Made by a program: the position numbers and the translations under genes. A stretch of 64,000 bases of DNA from Herbidospora mongoliensis (GTDB taxonomy: Bacteria; Actinomycetota; Actinomycetes; Streptosporangiales; Streptosporangiaceae), in NCBI RefSeq assembly GCF_001570545.1, contig NZ_BBXD01000019.1, forward strand, positions 186,001 to 250,000, in the 5' to 3' direction. The notes under the pieces are model-generated. The model searched no databases. It had not been told where the DNA came from and saw only the letters and a program-made list of their open reading frames with translations. Positions within the stretch are counted from its first letter, which is position 1. Each line of letters opens with the position of its first letter. Positions 52,668 to 63,000 of this stretch are shown here, piece after piece.

Positions 52668-53852
52668 GTGTCCCTCCCTCCACTTTTCGGCCCCGCCTTC
52701 GACGCCGATCCCTATCCGGCCTACGACTGGCTGCGCCGCAACGCCCCGGTGACCAAGGTGCCGCTGCCCGGCTGCGAGGCCTGGCTGATCACGCGTTACA
52801 CCGACGCGGTGACGGCGCTGACCCATCCCGCGCTGGCGAAGGACCCTGCGCTGGGCTCCCCCGTGTGGTTCCGCGCGCGACTCGGCCTGCCGCTCGACCA
52901 CCGCTCGACGCTGGCCCGCCACATGCTGAACGCCGACTCTCCCGACCACCCCCGGCTGCGCCGCCTGGTCAGCGCCGCGTTCACGCCCCGTCGCGTGGCC
53001 GGGTTACGGGCCAGGGCCGAGGAGCTGACCGAGGGCCTGCTCGCCGTGATGGCCGCCAAAGACGAGGCCGACCTGGTCGCCGACCTGGCCTATCCCCTGC
53101 CGATCGCGATCATCTGCGACCTGCTGGGCGTCCCCGAACCGGAGCGGGCCACCTTCCACCACCTGGCCTCGGTGATCGACTCGGCGGCGGCCTCGGAGGT
53201 CGACCAGATCGCGGCCGCGACCGACGGCCTGGAGCGGTTCCTCGCCGACCTGGTCGCGCACAAGCGCACCCATCCGGGCGACGACCTGCTGACCGAGCTC
53301 GTGCGCCGGCCCGACATCAGCCCCGAGGAACTGACCTCCACCGCGTTCCTGCTGCTGATCGCGGGCCACGAGACGACGGTCGCGCTGATCGGCAACGGGC
53401 TGCTTGCGTTACTGCGCCACCCCGACCAGTTCGCGGCTTTACGGGCCGACCCGTCGACCTTGCCCGACGTGATCGACGAGATGCTCCGCTACGACGGCCC
53501 CGTGCGGAACGCGACGTGGCGCTTCCCGACCGAGCGCGTCGTCATCGGCGGCCAGGAGATGCTGCCCGGCGAGCCGATCCTGGTGTCCCTGCTGGCGGCC
53601 AACCGCGATCCTGAGGCGTTCGACGATCCCGACGCGTTCCGTCCGGGGCGCATCGACGAGCCGCATCTGGCGTTCGGGCGGGGGCCGCACTACTGCGTGG
53701 GAGCTGCCCTGGCGAAGATCGAGGGCGAGGTCGCGATCGGCGGGGTGATCCGGCGCTTCCCCGACCTGAGCCTGGCGACCGACGACCTGGTCTGGTGGCC
53801 GAGCAACATCATGCGCGGCCTGTTCTCCCTGCCGGTACGCCTGCACAAGTGA
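52668..53852 (+). CDS. Cytochrome P450
   Basis: This 394-residue soluble bacterial P450 has the I-helix motif AGHETT (O2 activation), the K-helix E-x-x-R in [10 protein letters not shown], and the heme-ligand loop [19 protein letters not shown]. No ferredoxin or reductase gene is adjacent, so it relies on partners elsewhere. The start is GTG. Three in-frame TTA codons (53004, 53409, 53439) are unusual and could make it dependent on the UUA-reading tRNA. The substrate is unknown. Confidence 0.95.
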   Translation: MSLPPLFGPAFDADPYPAYDWLRRNAPVTKVPLPGCEAWLITRYTDAVTALTHPALAKDPALGSPVWFRARLGLPLDHRSTLARHMLNADSPDHPRLRRLVSAAFTPRRVAGLRARAEELTEGLLAVMAAKDEADLVADLAYPLPIAIICDLLGVPEPERATFHHLASVIDSAAASEVDQIAAATDGLERFLADLVAHKRTHPGDDLLTELVRRPDISPEELTSTAFLLLIAGHETTVALIGNGLLALLRHPDQFAALRADPSTLPDVIDEMLRYDGPVRNATWRFPTERVVIGGQEMLPGEPILVSLLAANRDPEAFDDPDAFRPGRIDEPHLAFGRGPHYCVGAALAKIEGEVAIGGVIRRFPDLSLATDDLVWWPSNIMRGLFSLPVRLHK

Positions 53853-53862
53853 TGCGCCGCCT

Positions 53863-53890
53863 GGTCATGCCGGAAATATGCGGCATGACC
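53863..53890 (+). terminator. Hairpin after the P450 gene
   Basis: A 10-bp stem (GGTCATGCCG / CGGCATGACC) with loop GAAATATG starts 10 nt after the P450 stop. The 13-bp sequence GAAATATGCGGCA in it is repeated 70 bp further on (53943-53955). No T-run follows. Confidence 0.6.
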
Positions 53891-54060
53891 GGGCAGTTGA
53901 GCCCACTCATCGCTGGAAGCAACCCGGGCTCGGGCCAGTCCAGAAATATGCGGCAATGCTCAGGCGGGGCGCAGCACTCCTGTTCCCGGACCGCCGCGCG
54001 CAGTCGGTCCGCTCGGGAGGCAGCGGCAAGCCCCGGTGGCGGCGACTCGTCACCCGGTTT

Positions 54061-54951
54061 TCAGGCCATTGACCAGGCGATGCCGTCGAGGATGTCGTGT
54101 TCGCTCACGATCACCTCGGCGGAGCCGAAGTCCTGGACGATCCGGTCGAGGATGAGCGCACCCGCGCTGATCACGTCGACGCGCCCCGGGTGCATCACCG
54201 GGATGGCCGCGCGCTCCTCGCGGGTCATCGTGAGCAGCCGCTCGGTCACGTCGTGGATGTCGCCGGCGGAGATCCGCGAGTGGTGGATGCGGGCGGAGTC
54301 GTAGAAGGGCAGGCCGAGGGCGATCCCGGCGACCGTGGTCACCGAACCGGCCAGGCCGACCAGCGTCTGGGCGTCGCGCACCGGGACCGTGTCGGCCACC
54401 ACCGCGAGGGCGGCGTCGATGTCGGTCCGCATGGCGGTGAAGTCGGCGTCGTGGCGTTCGGTCAGGCGGACGCAGCCGATGTCCATGGACAGGGCGCCCT
54501 TGACCGACGCGGAGCCCACGACGAACTCGGTCGAGCCCCCACCGATGTCCACGACCAGGTAGGGCCCCGGCGGGTCGGAAATGCCCCTTACGGCCCCGTT
54601 GAAAGAGAGATTGGCCTCCGCGTCACCGGTCACGACTTCGGGCTCTACGCCGAAAATGGCGCGTACACCGTCGACGAAGACATTCCGGTTCCCGGCGTCG
54701 CGGGTGGCGGAGGTCGCGACGACGCGGGTCGTCACGGCGCCCTCGTCGACGATCTCCGAGGCGTAGCCGCGCATCGCGGCGAACGTGCGCTCCAGGGCCT
54801 CGGGGGCGAGCATGCCGGTCTTGTCGACGCCCTGGCCCAGGCGGACGATCTCCATCCGCCGGGAGACGTCGGTGAGCGTGTCACCCACGACGTCGGCGAT
54901 GAGCAACCGGACCGAGTTGGTCCCACAGTCGATGGCGGCCACACGCGTCAC
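54061..54951 (-). CDS. ppx: Ppx/GppA exopolyphosphatase family protein
   Basis: This 296-residue protein of the ASKHA fold begins TRVAAIDCGTNSVRLLIAD (phosphate 1 motif). VVDIGGGSTEFVVG (phosphate 2) and LVGLAGSVTTVAGI (adenosine motif) follow. It lacks the C-terminal HD domain of long GppA forms, as in mycobacterial Ppx. It hydrolyses polyphosphate or pppGpp. The GTG at 54951 follows a GAGGTGGG site; a 15-residue upstream extension is possible. It is last in a leftward conserved gene series. Confidence 0.93.
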   Translation of the reverse strand: MTRVAAIDCGTNSVRLLIADVVGDTLTDVSRRMEIVRLGQGVDKTGMLAPEALERTFAAMRGYASEIVDEGAVTTRVVATSATRDAGNRNVFVDGVRAIFGVEPEVVTGDAEANLSFNGAVRGISDPPGPYLVVDIGGGSTEFVVGSASVKGALSMDIGCVRLTERHDADFTAMRTDIDAALAVVADTVPVRDAQTLVGLAGSVTTVAGIALGLPFYDSARIHHSRISAGDIHDVTERLLTMTREERAAIPVMHPGRVDVISAGALILDRIVQDFGSAEVIVSEHDILDGIAWSMA

Positions 54952-55057
54952 TTCTGAACCCACCTCATCAGCACCGATGAACAGGTTCGCCAGCATACGC
55001 AGCCAAAGTGTCAGGCGACCGCACGATCACCCTCACTCAGCCGGAGGCCAAGGCGTT

Positions 55058-55300
55058 TCACGTCCGCTCTTGCGGAACTTCATCCGCCTGCGGCACCTCG
55101 GACTCCCAGCGAAGCAGGTCGCCCGGCTGGCATTTCAGCACCTCGCAGAGCGCGGCGAGCGTCGCGAAGCGCACCGCCTTGGCGCGGCCGTTCTTGAGCA
55201 CCGCCAGGTTGGCGGGCGTGATCCCGACCTGGTCCGCGAGGTCGCCGACGGACATCTTCCGTCTGGCCAGCATCACGTCGATGTCGACGACGATCGGCAT
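55058..55300 (-). CDS. XRE-family regulator (YozG-like)
   Basis: This 80-residue protein is almost entirely a Cro/CI helix-turn-helix (DIDVMLARRKMSVGDLADQV, GITPANLAVLKNGRAKAVRF, LCEVLKCQPGDLLRW). Its ATG shares one base with the stop of the DUF2975 gene (TGATG), so the pair is translationally coupled. XRE regulators of this kind commonly accompany DUF2975 membrane proteins. Confidence 0.9.
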   Translation of the reverse strand: MPIVVDIDVMLARRKMSVGDLADQVGITPANLAVLKNGRAKAVRFATLAALCEVLKCQPGDLLRWESEVPQADEVPQERT

Positions 55301-55791
55301 CAGATCACCTCGTCCAGCTCGGCCCGCATCCGCGTCGCCTCGACGTCGCGCGCGACGGCCTGGGCGAGCAGCATCCGCAGCACGAGCACGATGAGCGCGA
55401 CCCCCAGGATCCCCAGGCCGACCCCGCCCATGATGAGGGTGACGCCCGGGTCGTCCCGCTGGCCCGGCGCGTTGATCGCCGTGACCGCGAACCACAGGAG
55501 GGCAGCCACCACGATCGCACCGATCATGGTGTCCACATGGCGGAAGGCGGCGTGGGAGAACACGGTTCCGCGTCGCACCATCGTCACCAGCCGCCAGACG
55601 CTGACCAGGGTGACCTGGGCCGCCACCATGCCCAGGATCAGGATCACGCGCAGCGGGGTCAGCGCGAGCGATCCGTCCTCCGGGTCGTTCCCGAGGACCA
55701 GCACCGCCAGCGTCGACACCTGTACGAACACGGTGCCCGCGAGCACCACCGCGAGCACGACGCGAAGCGCCCGCACCGTCAGATTTCCCAT
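55300..55791 (-). CDS. DUF2975 membrane protein
   Basis: This 163-residue protein has four transmembrane helices (RVVLAVVLAGTVFVQVSTLA; LRVILILGMVAAQVTLVSVW; a pair around IGAIVVAALLWFAVTAI and LGILGVALIVLVLRMLLAQA) and the family motif GTVFSHAAFRHVDTM. It precedes the XRE regulator gene. The function is unknown; it may sense a membrane signal for the regulator. Confidence 0.87.
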   Translation of the reverse strand: MGNLTVRALRVVLAVVLAGTVFVQVSTLAVLVLGNDPEDGSLALTPLRVILILGMVAAQVTLVSVWRLVTMVRRGTVFSHAAFRHVDTMIGAIVVAALLWFAVTAINAPGQRDDPGVTLIMGGVGLGILGVALIVLVLRMLLAQAVARDVEATRMRAELDEVI

Positions 55792-55823
55792 CAGCCGTCC
55801 CCTTATCGAGTTGCGATGGAAAT

Positions 55824-55840
55824 CTATCGAATATCGATAG
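55824..55840. promoter_or_regulatory. Inverted repeat in the promoter of the DUF2975/XRE pair
   Basis: CTATCGA-ATA-TCGATAG is a perfect 7-bp inverted repeat 33 nt upstream of the DUF2975 start. A related TTATCGA half-site lies at 55803-55809. It is a good candidate operator for the XRE regulator. Confidence 0.5.
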
Positions 55841-55984
55841 GTTGAGCAAGGGCGAGGTTGGCGGCGGCGAAATGGTAGTGGGAGGAGGTCTGGCACGGCC
55901 TGGCCGACCACCTCGGGTCGAAGTGGGGGGTTAGCGGCGGTTCCACTGGCTGGACCTCGTGGCTTCAGGTCGTCGCGCAGCGGG

Positions 55985-56064
55985 GCGGCGCGGCCGGTTG
56001 GCGCCGGAAACGGGGTTCGCCCGGGGCGGCGGGCGGTGCAGGGTGGGCGGAGCCGTAACAGAAA
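55985..56064. repeat. Interspersed repeat, copy 2
   Basis: The second copy of the roughly 80-bp repeat at 51621-51701, in the same orientation, with identical 24-bp ends and a diverged middle one base shorter. It lies in the 334-bp gap between the DUF2975 and DUF501 genes; nothing else is evident there beyond the operator. Confidence 0.75.
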
Positions 56065-56125
56065 GAAAAAGACCCCGGACGGCGCCGAGGTCTTTGAGCC
56101 GGCCGCTGTGGAACAGGATGGCGGC

Positions 56126-56626
56126 TCAGCAGACGCAAGGGCCCTCGGACCACCACTCCGGCAGGACATCCAGGGCTTCGCGGCCGAGCGGGTTGCTGCC
56201 CGGGGCGGCGAGTTCGTGGCCGACCAGCGCGTGGAGGCACTTGACGCGGTCGGGCATCCCGCCGGCCGTCTGGGTTCCCCGCGGCAGGGGCTCCAGTCCG
56301 TCTTCTGCGGCGGCCTTGTCGCGGCGGGCCAGGTAGTCGTCGTGGGCGGCCTGGTAGCGCGCCGCCAACTCGGGGTCGGCGGCCAGGCGTTCGCGCATCT
56401 CGACCATGAGGCCGTCGGCCTCCAGGGTGCCGATGGCCGAGGCCGCGCGGGGGCAGGTCAGGTAGAAGGTCGTGGGGAAAGGTGTGCCGTCGGGCAGGCG
56501 GGGTGAGGTCTCGACCACGTCGGGAAGGCCGCACGGGCATCGGTGCGCGACCGCGCGCACACCCCGTGGTGGCCGCCCCAGCTGGGCCTCTACCGCCGCC
56601 AGGTCGTCTGGACTGACCCCGGACAC
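56126..56626 (-). CDS. DUF501 protein
   Basis: This 166-residue protein of the DUF501 family shows AVEAQLGRPPRGVRAVAHRC, PTTFYLTCPRAASAIGTLEA, GGMPDRVKCLHALVGHELA and a terminal WWSEGPCVC. Conserved Cys and His suggest metal binding. The GTG start follows the ftsB-like stop with no gap. The order eno, ftsB-like, DUF501, ppx is conserved in actinobacteria (Rv1023-Rv1026). The function is unknown. Confidence 0.93.
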   Translation of the reverse strand: MSGVSPDDLAAVEAQLGRPPRGVRAVAHRCPCGLPDVVETSPRLPDGTPFPTTFYLTCPRAASAIGTLEADGLMVEMRERLAADPELAARYQAAHDDYLARRDKAAAEDGLEPLPRGTQTAGGMPDRVKCLHALVGHELAAPGSNPLGREALDVLPEWWSEGPCVC

Positions 56627-57022
56627 CTATCCCCCGATCTTCTTGCCTTCGCCCCGGTCGGCCGATTCGACCGACTGCCAGAGCGAGATGTACCACGGTG
56701 ACACGGCGGCCTTGCGCTGGCCGGCCGCGGCCGATGTCTTGGTCCCGTCTTCGAGGACCCCGTAACAGTGGGCGCCGGGCTCGCAGAAGTGCAGTTTCTC
56801 GCGGGCCTCGCGCTTGATGTATTCGGGGTCTTCCAGGCGCTTGCGCTCCTCTTCGAGCGAGCGGAGGTCGGTCAGGGCCTTGGCCTGCTGCTGTTCCAGC
56901 TGGGTGATCTGCCGACGCTGCGCGAGGAACTCGCGGACGGGATAGGCCAGGCTCATCGCGATCGCACAGACCACGACCGCCAGGATCGCGGCCCGGCCGG
57001 TGAGTTGCGGACGTTTCGCCAA
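56627..57022 (-). CDS. FtsB/DivIC-family septum formation initiator
   Basis: This 131-residue membrane protein has a short cytoplasmic N-terminus, one helix (AAILAVVVCAIAMSLAYPV), a coiled coil (QRRQITQLEQQQAKALTDLR, LEEERKRLEDP) and the DivIC motif EYIKREAREKLHFCEPGAHC. It likely acts in the divisome with FtsQ/FtsL. The start is TTG. It follows eno on the same strand and abuts the DUF501 gene. Confidence 0.92.
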   Translation of the reverse strand: MAKRPQLTGRAAILAVVVCAIAMSLAYPVREFLAQRRQITQLEQQQAKALTDLRSLEEERKRLEDPEYIKREAREKLHFCEPGAHCYGVLEDGTKTSAAAGQRKAAVSPWYISLWQSVESADRGEGKKIGG

Positions 57023-57044
57023 TCTAGACCCCGCTTCCCGGTAA

Positions 57045-57070
57045 GGCCCGCGCCCACGTGAACGCGGGCC
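57045..57070 (-). terminator. Hairpin between eno and the ftsB-like gene
   Basis: An 8-bp perfect GC stem (GGCCCGCG / CGCGGGCC) with a 10-nt loop lies 14 nt after the eno stop. There is no T-run, so it may attenuate rather than stop transcription into the ftsB-like gene. Confidence 0.5.
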
Positions 57071-57083
57071 GTACCGGTAAAAC

Positions 57084-58370
<1,287 letters not shown>

Positions 58371-58411
58371 CTAAATGTCGAAAGACAGTTTGCTTAAAGA
58401 GCTTACCGACG

Positions 58412-59356
58412 TTACTCGCCGGTATCGGCCGTCTCCCAGGCCTCGACGCGGGCCCGGTAGTCGCGCGCCGCCTGCCTCAGCGCGGCCTCGGGATCGTCGC
58501 CGCCGTCTTGGATTTCGCGTACGAGATCGAAAAGCCGCTGGCCGGAAGAAGGAGGGCCCGCCGCGAGCTCGGCGGGAGCACCGGCCCGGGAGGCACGGCG
58601 CAGCAGCTGGGCGGCCAGGGACACCGACGGCTGGCCCATCGGGACGCCGGTCAGCGCCGACGCGGGTTCGCCCTTCTCGGCGCGTTCGGCCTTCTTGATC
58701 TCTTCCCAGTTGGCCACCACCGCGTCGGCCCCGTCGACCGACACGTCGGCGAAGACGTGGGGGTGCCGCCGGACCAGCTTGGTCACGATCGCCTCGGCGA
58801 CGTCGTCGATGTCCCAGCCCTCGTCGCCGCGCTCCTGCGCGAGCCGGGCGTGGAAGACGACCTGGAACAGCAGGTCGCCGAGTTCCTCACGCAGGCCGAC
58901 CAGGTCGCCGCTCTCGATGGTCTCCAGGACCTCGTAGGACTCTTCGACCAGGTAGGGGATGAGGGACTCGTGGGTCTGCCGGCCGTCCCACGGGCACTCG
59001 CGGCGCAGCCGGTCCATCACGGCGACCATGTCGAGCAGGCGGGCGCCGGGGAGGTCGTAGGAGCCCGGGATCACCTCGATCTCCGGCGGGTCGTCCAGGG
59101 CCAGGGCCGCATGGGCGACGGCGCGGAAGAACGACTCGTCGCCGTCTTGGGCGGCGAGCCAGACCAGCGTCGAGGTGACGCTCTCCCGCGCGATCCCCGA
59201 AGGGTCGTCGCGGACCTCGGCGCCCGGGACGTAGGGCAGCAGCGGATGGCCGGCGGAGCCGGTGAACACCTTCCCCGCCCGAAGGGCCTCCCACGCGGGA
59301 GCGCTGAGGATCCCGGGGGCGACCCGGGGCGAGGAGGTGACGACGATCAGTGGCAC
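58412..59356 (-). CDS. mazG: MazG nucleoside triphosphate pyrophosphohydrolase
   Basis: This 314-residue protein has an N-terminal domain of about 100 residues (LIVVTSSPRVAPGILSAPAW) as in actinobacterial MazG, then the MazG core with its E-x2-E / E-x2-D metal motifs (RLRRECPWDGRQTHESLIPY, LREELGDLLFQVVFHARLAQ). It hydrolyses aberrant NTPs. The GTG start is 3 nt after the stop of the SurA-like lipoprotein gene, so the two are coupled. Confidence 0.94.
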   Translation of the reverse strand: MPLIVVTSSPRVAPGILSAPAWEALRAGKVFTGSAGHPLLPYVPGAEVRDDPSGIARESVTSTLVWLAAQDGDESFFRAVAHAALALDDPPEIEVIPGSYDLPGARLLDMVAVMDRLRRECPWDGRQTHESLIPYLVEESYEVLETIESGDLVGLREELGDLLFQVVFHARLAQERGDEGWDIDDVAEAIVTKLVRRHPHVFADVSVDGADAVVANWEEIKKAERAEKGEPASALTGVPMGQPSVSLAAQLLRRASRAGAPAELAAGPPSSGQRLFDLVREIQDGGDDPEAALRQAARDYRARVEAWETADTGE

Positions 59357-59359
59357 GCG

Positions 59360-59962
59360 TCAGCCCGCGGCGGCGCCGTTGCCGGCGGGCGGGGCGCCGA
59401 AGCGGTCGTTCGGCAGCCAGCCCTGCTGGGGGTCGAACTTGCCGTAACGGGGGCTGAAGACCACCGGGATCTGGCCGGCCAGCTCGTTGATCTTCGCCTG
59501 GCCGTCGGCGAGCTGCTGCTCGCTGCTGCCGCCGCCCAGCTTGGCGGCGAGCTTCTCCGAGCCGATGGAGACCTTGAGCCAGTCGCGGGTCGCCCCCGGG
59601 GCCACGCCCCGCTGGAGCAGGATCTGGTCGACGGCGGCCTGGCCGTTGTTCTTGGCGTAGAAGGCGGCGACTTCTCCCTCGGTGACCGAGATGCCGTTCT
59701 GTGCCTCGAGCTGGGTGAACTGGCTGATGTTGGCGAGCTGGAGCAGCACCGCCTGGGTCAGCGTGCCGGGCAGCTGCAGCTGGTCGGGCGCGACCTTCGC
59801 GGCCTCCAGCGCCTTCTGGTATTCGGCCACGTTCTTCTCGAGCGTGTCGGTGGTGATGCGGTGGTCGCCGACGGTGGCCGCGGAACCGGCCTCAATCGGC
59901 CCGCTGCACGCGGTCAGCGCCAACCCTGTGGCGACGGCCACGGCGGCCAGTTTGAGCTTCAC
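59360..59962 (-). CDS. SurA N-terminal-like lipoprotein
   Basis: This 200-residue secreted lipoprotein has a signal peptide (KLKLAAVAVATGLALTAC) with lipobox LTAC, then a SurA-N-type chaperone fold (AATVGDHRITTDTLEKNVAE, ISVTEGEVAAFYAKN, FDPQQGWLPNDRFG). No peptidyl-prolyl isomerase domain is present. The GTG at 59962 is chosen because it starts the signal peptide; the frame stays open further upstream. It lies between mfd and mazG on the same strand. Confidence 0.88.
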   Translation of the reverse strand: MKLKLAAVAVATGLALTACSGPIEAGSAATVGDHRITTDTLEKNVAEYQKALEAAKVAPDQLQLPGTLTQAVLLQLANISQFTQLEAQNGISVTEGEVAAFYAKNNGQAAVDQILLQRGVAPGATRDWLKVSIGSEKLAAKLGGGSSEQQLADGQAKINELAGQIPVVFSPRYGKFDPQQGWLPNDRFGAPPAGNGAAAG

Positions 59963-60000
59963 GGAACGACCCTCCCGGTCCTGACTGCTGTTCGGCGCGC

Positions 60001-63000
60001 CTACTTTACTCGGTTGGGCTCCAGGAAAAGCGCCTCGACCAGGTCTCCGCACCAGCGGAGCATTTCCAGGTCGCGCAGCGGCTGCCCGCCGATCGGTTTC
60101 GTCTTCGGTACCGGCACCAGAAGCGTCTCGGTGGCCTGCTTGAGCAGGGCCTTCGGATAGAGCCGCTGGAGCCGGACCTGCTGCGAGTCGCGCAGGGCAG
60201 CCGGGGCGAACTTGACGTTGGCGCCCATCAGCTGGACGTCGGTCAGCCCGGCCTTGCGTGCCCTCATCCGGAACCGGGCCACCTCGAGCAGGTTGTCGAC
60301 CTCCTGCGGCGGACGTCCGTAGCGGTCGGTGAGCTCGTCGCGGACGGCGGTGATGTCTTCCTCGGTGACGATCGCGGCGATCCGCTTGTAGGCCTCCAGC
60401 CGCAGGCGCTCGCTGGTGACGTAGTCGTGCGGGATGTGCGCGTTGATCGGGAGCTCGACCTTGACGTCGGGCTGCTCGGTGACCGTCTCGCCGGACAGCA
60501 TGTTCTTCTGTTCCTGTACGGCCTCCGCCATCATCCGCACATAGAGGTCGAAGCCCACACCCTGGATGTGGCCCGACTGCTCGGCGCCCAGGATGTTGCC
60601 GGCGCCCCGGATCTCCAGGTCCTTCATGGCGACGTACATGCCCGCGCCCATCTCGGTGTGCTGGGCGATCGTGGCCAGGCGCTCATGGGCGGTCTCGGTG
60701 AGCGGGTTCTCCGGCGGATAGAGGAAGTAGGCGTAGCCGCGCTCCCGGCCACGGCCGACGCGGCCGCGCAGCTGGTGGAGCTGCGAGAGGCCGTAGTTGT
60801 CGGCCCGGTCGACGATCAGGGTGTTGGCGTTGGGCACGTCGAGTCCCGACTCGACGATCGTGGTCGAGACGAGCACGTCGTACTCGCGCTCCCAGAAACC
60901 GACCATGATCCGTTCGAGCTGCTGCTCGTTCATCTGCCCGTGGGCGATCGCGATGCGCGCCTCGGGCACGAGTTCGTGCAGGCGGGCGGCCACCTTGTCG
61001 ATGCTGCGCACCCGGTTGTGGACGAAGAACACCTGGCCGTCGCGCATCAGCTCACGCCGGATCGCGGCGCCGATCTGCTTCTCGTCGTAGGGCCCGACGA
61101 AGGTCAGGATCGGGTGGCGCTCCTCGGGCGGGGTGAGGATGGTCGACATCTCGCGGATGCCGGTGAGGCCCATCTCCAGGGTTCGGGGGATCGGCGTCGC
61201 CGACATCGCCAGCACGTCGACCTGGGTGCGCAGGTGCTTCATCGCCTCTTTGTGCTCGACGCCGAACCGCTGCTCCTCGTCGACGATGATCAGGCCCAGG
61301 TCCTTGAACCTGACCTCGGGCGAGAACAGCCGGTGGGTGCCGATGACGACGTCGATGCCGCCCGCCCGCAGCCCTTCGAGGGTGTCCTTGACCTCGGCGT
61401 CGGTCTGGAACCGGGAGACCGGCCGCACCGTCACGGGGAAGTTGGCGAACCGCTCGCCGAAGGTCGACAGGTGCTGCTGCACCAGCAGCGTCGTCGGCAC
61501 CAGCACGGCGACCTGCTTGCCGTCCTGGACGGCCTTGAACGCCGCCCGGACCGCGATCTCGGTCTTGCCGTAACCCACGTCGCCGCAGATCAGCCGGTCC
61601 ATCGGGACGCCGCGCTCCATGTCACGCTTGACCTCGTCGATGGCTTCCAGCTGGTCGCCGGTCTCGGCGTAGGGGAAGGCGTCTTCCATCTCGCGCTGCC
61701 ACGGCGAGTCGGCCGCGAAGGCGTAACCCGGCGAGGCCATGCGGGCGGAGTAGAGGCGGATGAGCTCGCCCGCGATCTCCTTGACGGCCTTCTTGGCGCG
61801 GGTCTTGGCCTTGGCCCAGTCGGCGCCGCCCATGCGGTTCAGCGTCGGGGACTCGCCGCCGACGTAGCGGGTGACCTCGTCGAGCTGGTCGGTCGGGACG
61901 TAGAGACGGTCGCCCTTGGCGTATTCGATGACGAGGTATTCGCGGGTGGCGGTCTGCACCGTGCGCTGGACCATCTCGATGTAGCGGCCGACGCCGTGCT
62001 GTTCGTGGACGACGTGGTCGCCCACCTTGAGCTGGAGCGGGTCGACCATGTTCCGGCGCCGGCTCGGCAGCCTGCGCATGTCCTTCGTGGACGCCTTCTG
62101 CCCCACCAGGTCGAGATGGGTCATCACGGCGAGGCCGGCGGTCACGAATCCGTGCTCCAACCGACCCGTGGTGACCTGCACGACGTCACGGCCGGGCGGC
62201 TCGTCGATCGAGCGCACCAGCCGCGCGGCCACGTCGACCCCCTTGAGCAGCTCGACCATCCGCTCGGCCGGCCCGTGCCCCTCACTCATCAGGACGACCG
62301 AGCGCCCCGCCCCGAGCCACCCCTTGATGTCACCGAGGGCGCGCTGGGTGTCTCCCCGGTACGCCTCCACGTCGTGCGCCCCCAGGTCGATGCCCTCACC
62401 GAACGGCGAGATCGACCACCAGGGCTGGCCCAGCTGACCGGCGTGCTCGCGCACCTCGTCGAGGGTGCGGAACGCGGCGGCGTCGAGGTCGATCGGCGCC
62501 TCTCCCCCGGCGGCGGCGGTGATCCACGACGCCTCGAGGAACTCCTGGCTGGTGCGGACGAGTTCGACCGCCCGCCCCCGGATGCGCTCGGGGTCGCAGA
62601 CGAACACCCCCGCGCGTAGCGGCAGGTGGTCGATCAGCATGTCCATCTCCCCGGAGAGCACCGGCGCGAACGCCTCCATGCCCTCGACCGGAATCCCGTC
62701 GGCCAGCGAGCCGAGGATCTCCCCCAGCGCCGGATGGCGTTCGGCCAGCTCACGGGCACGGTCACGGACCTCCGGGGTGAGCAGCAGCTCACGGCACGGC
62801 GCGGCGAACAGGCCGCCGTCGGCGACCTCCAGCGAGCGCTGGTCGGCGACCTTGAACCAGCGGATCTCCTCCACGGTGTCGCCCCAGAACTCCAGCCGCA
62901 GCGGGTGCTCCTCGGTCGGCGGGAACACGTCGAGCAGGCCGCCCCTGACCGCGACCTCGCCACGCTTCTCCACCATGTCGACCCGGTGGTAGCCGTTCTC

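Noticed and set aside
60427-62619. Long open frame (730 codons) antisense to mfd
   Set aside because: Shadow frame opposite a certain gene, with no domain and biased composition.
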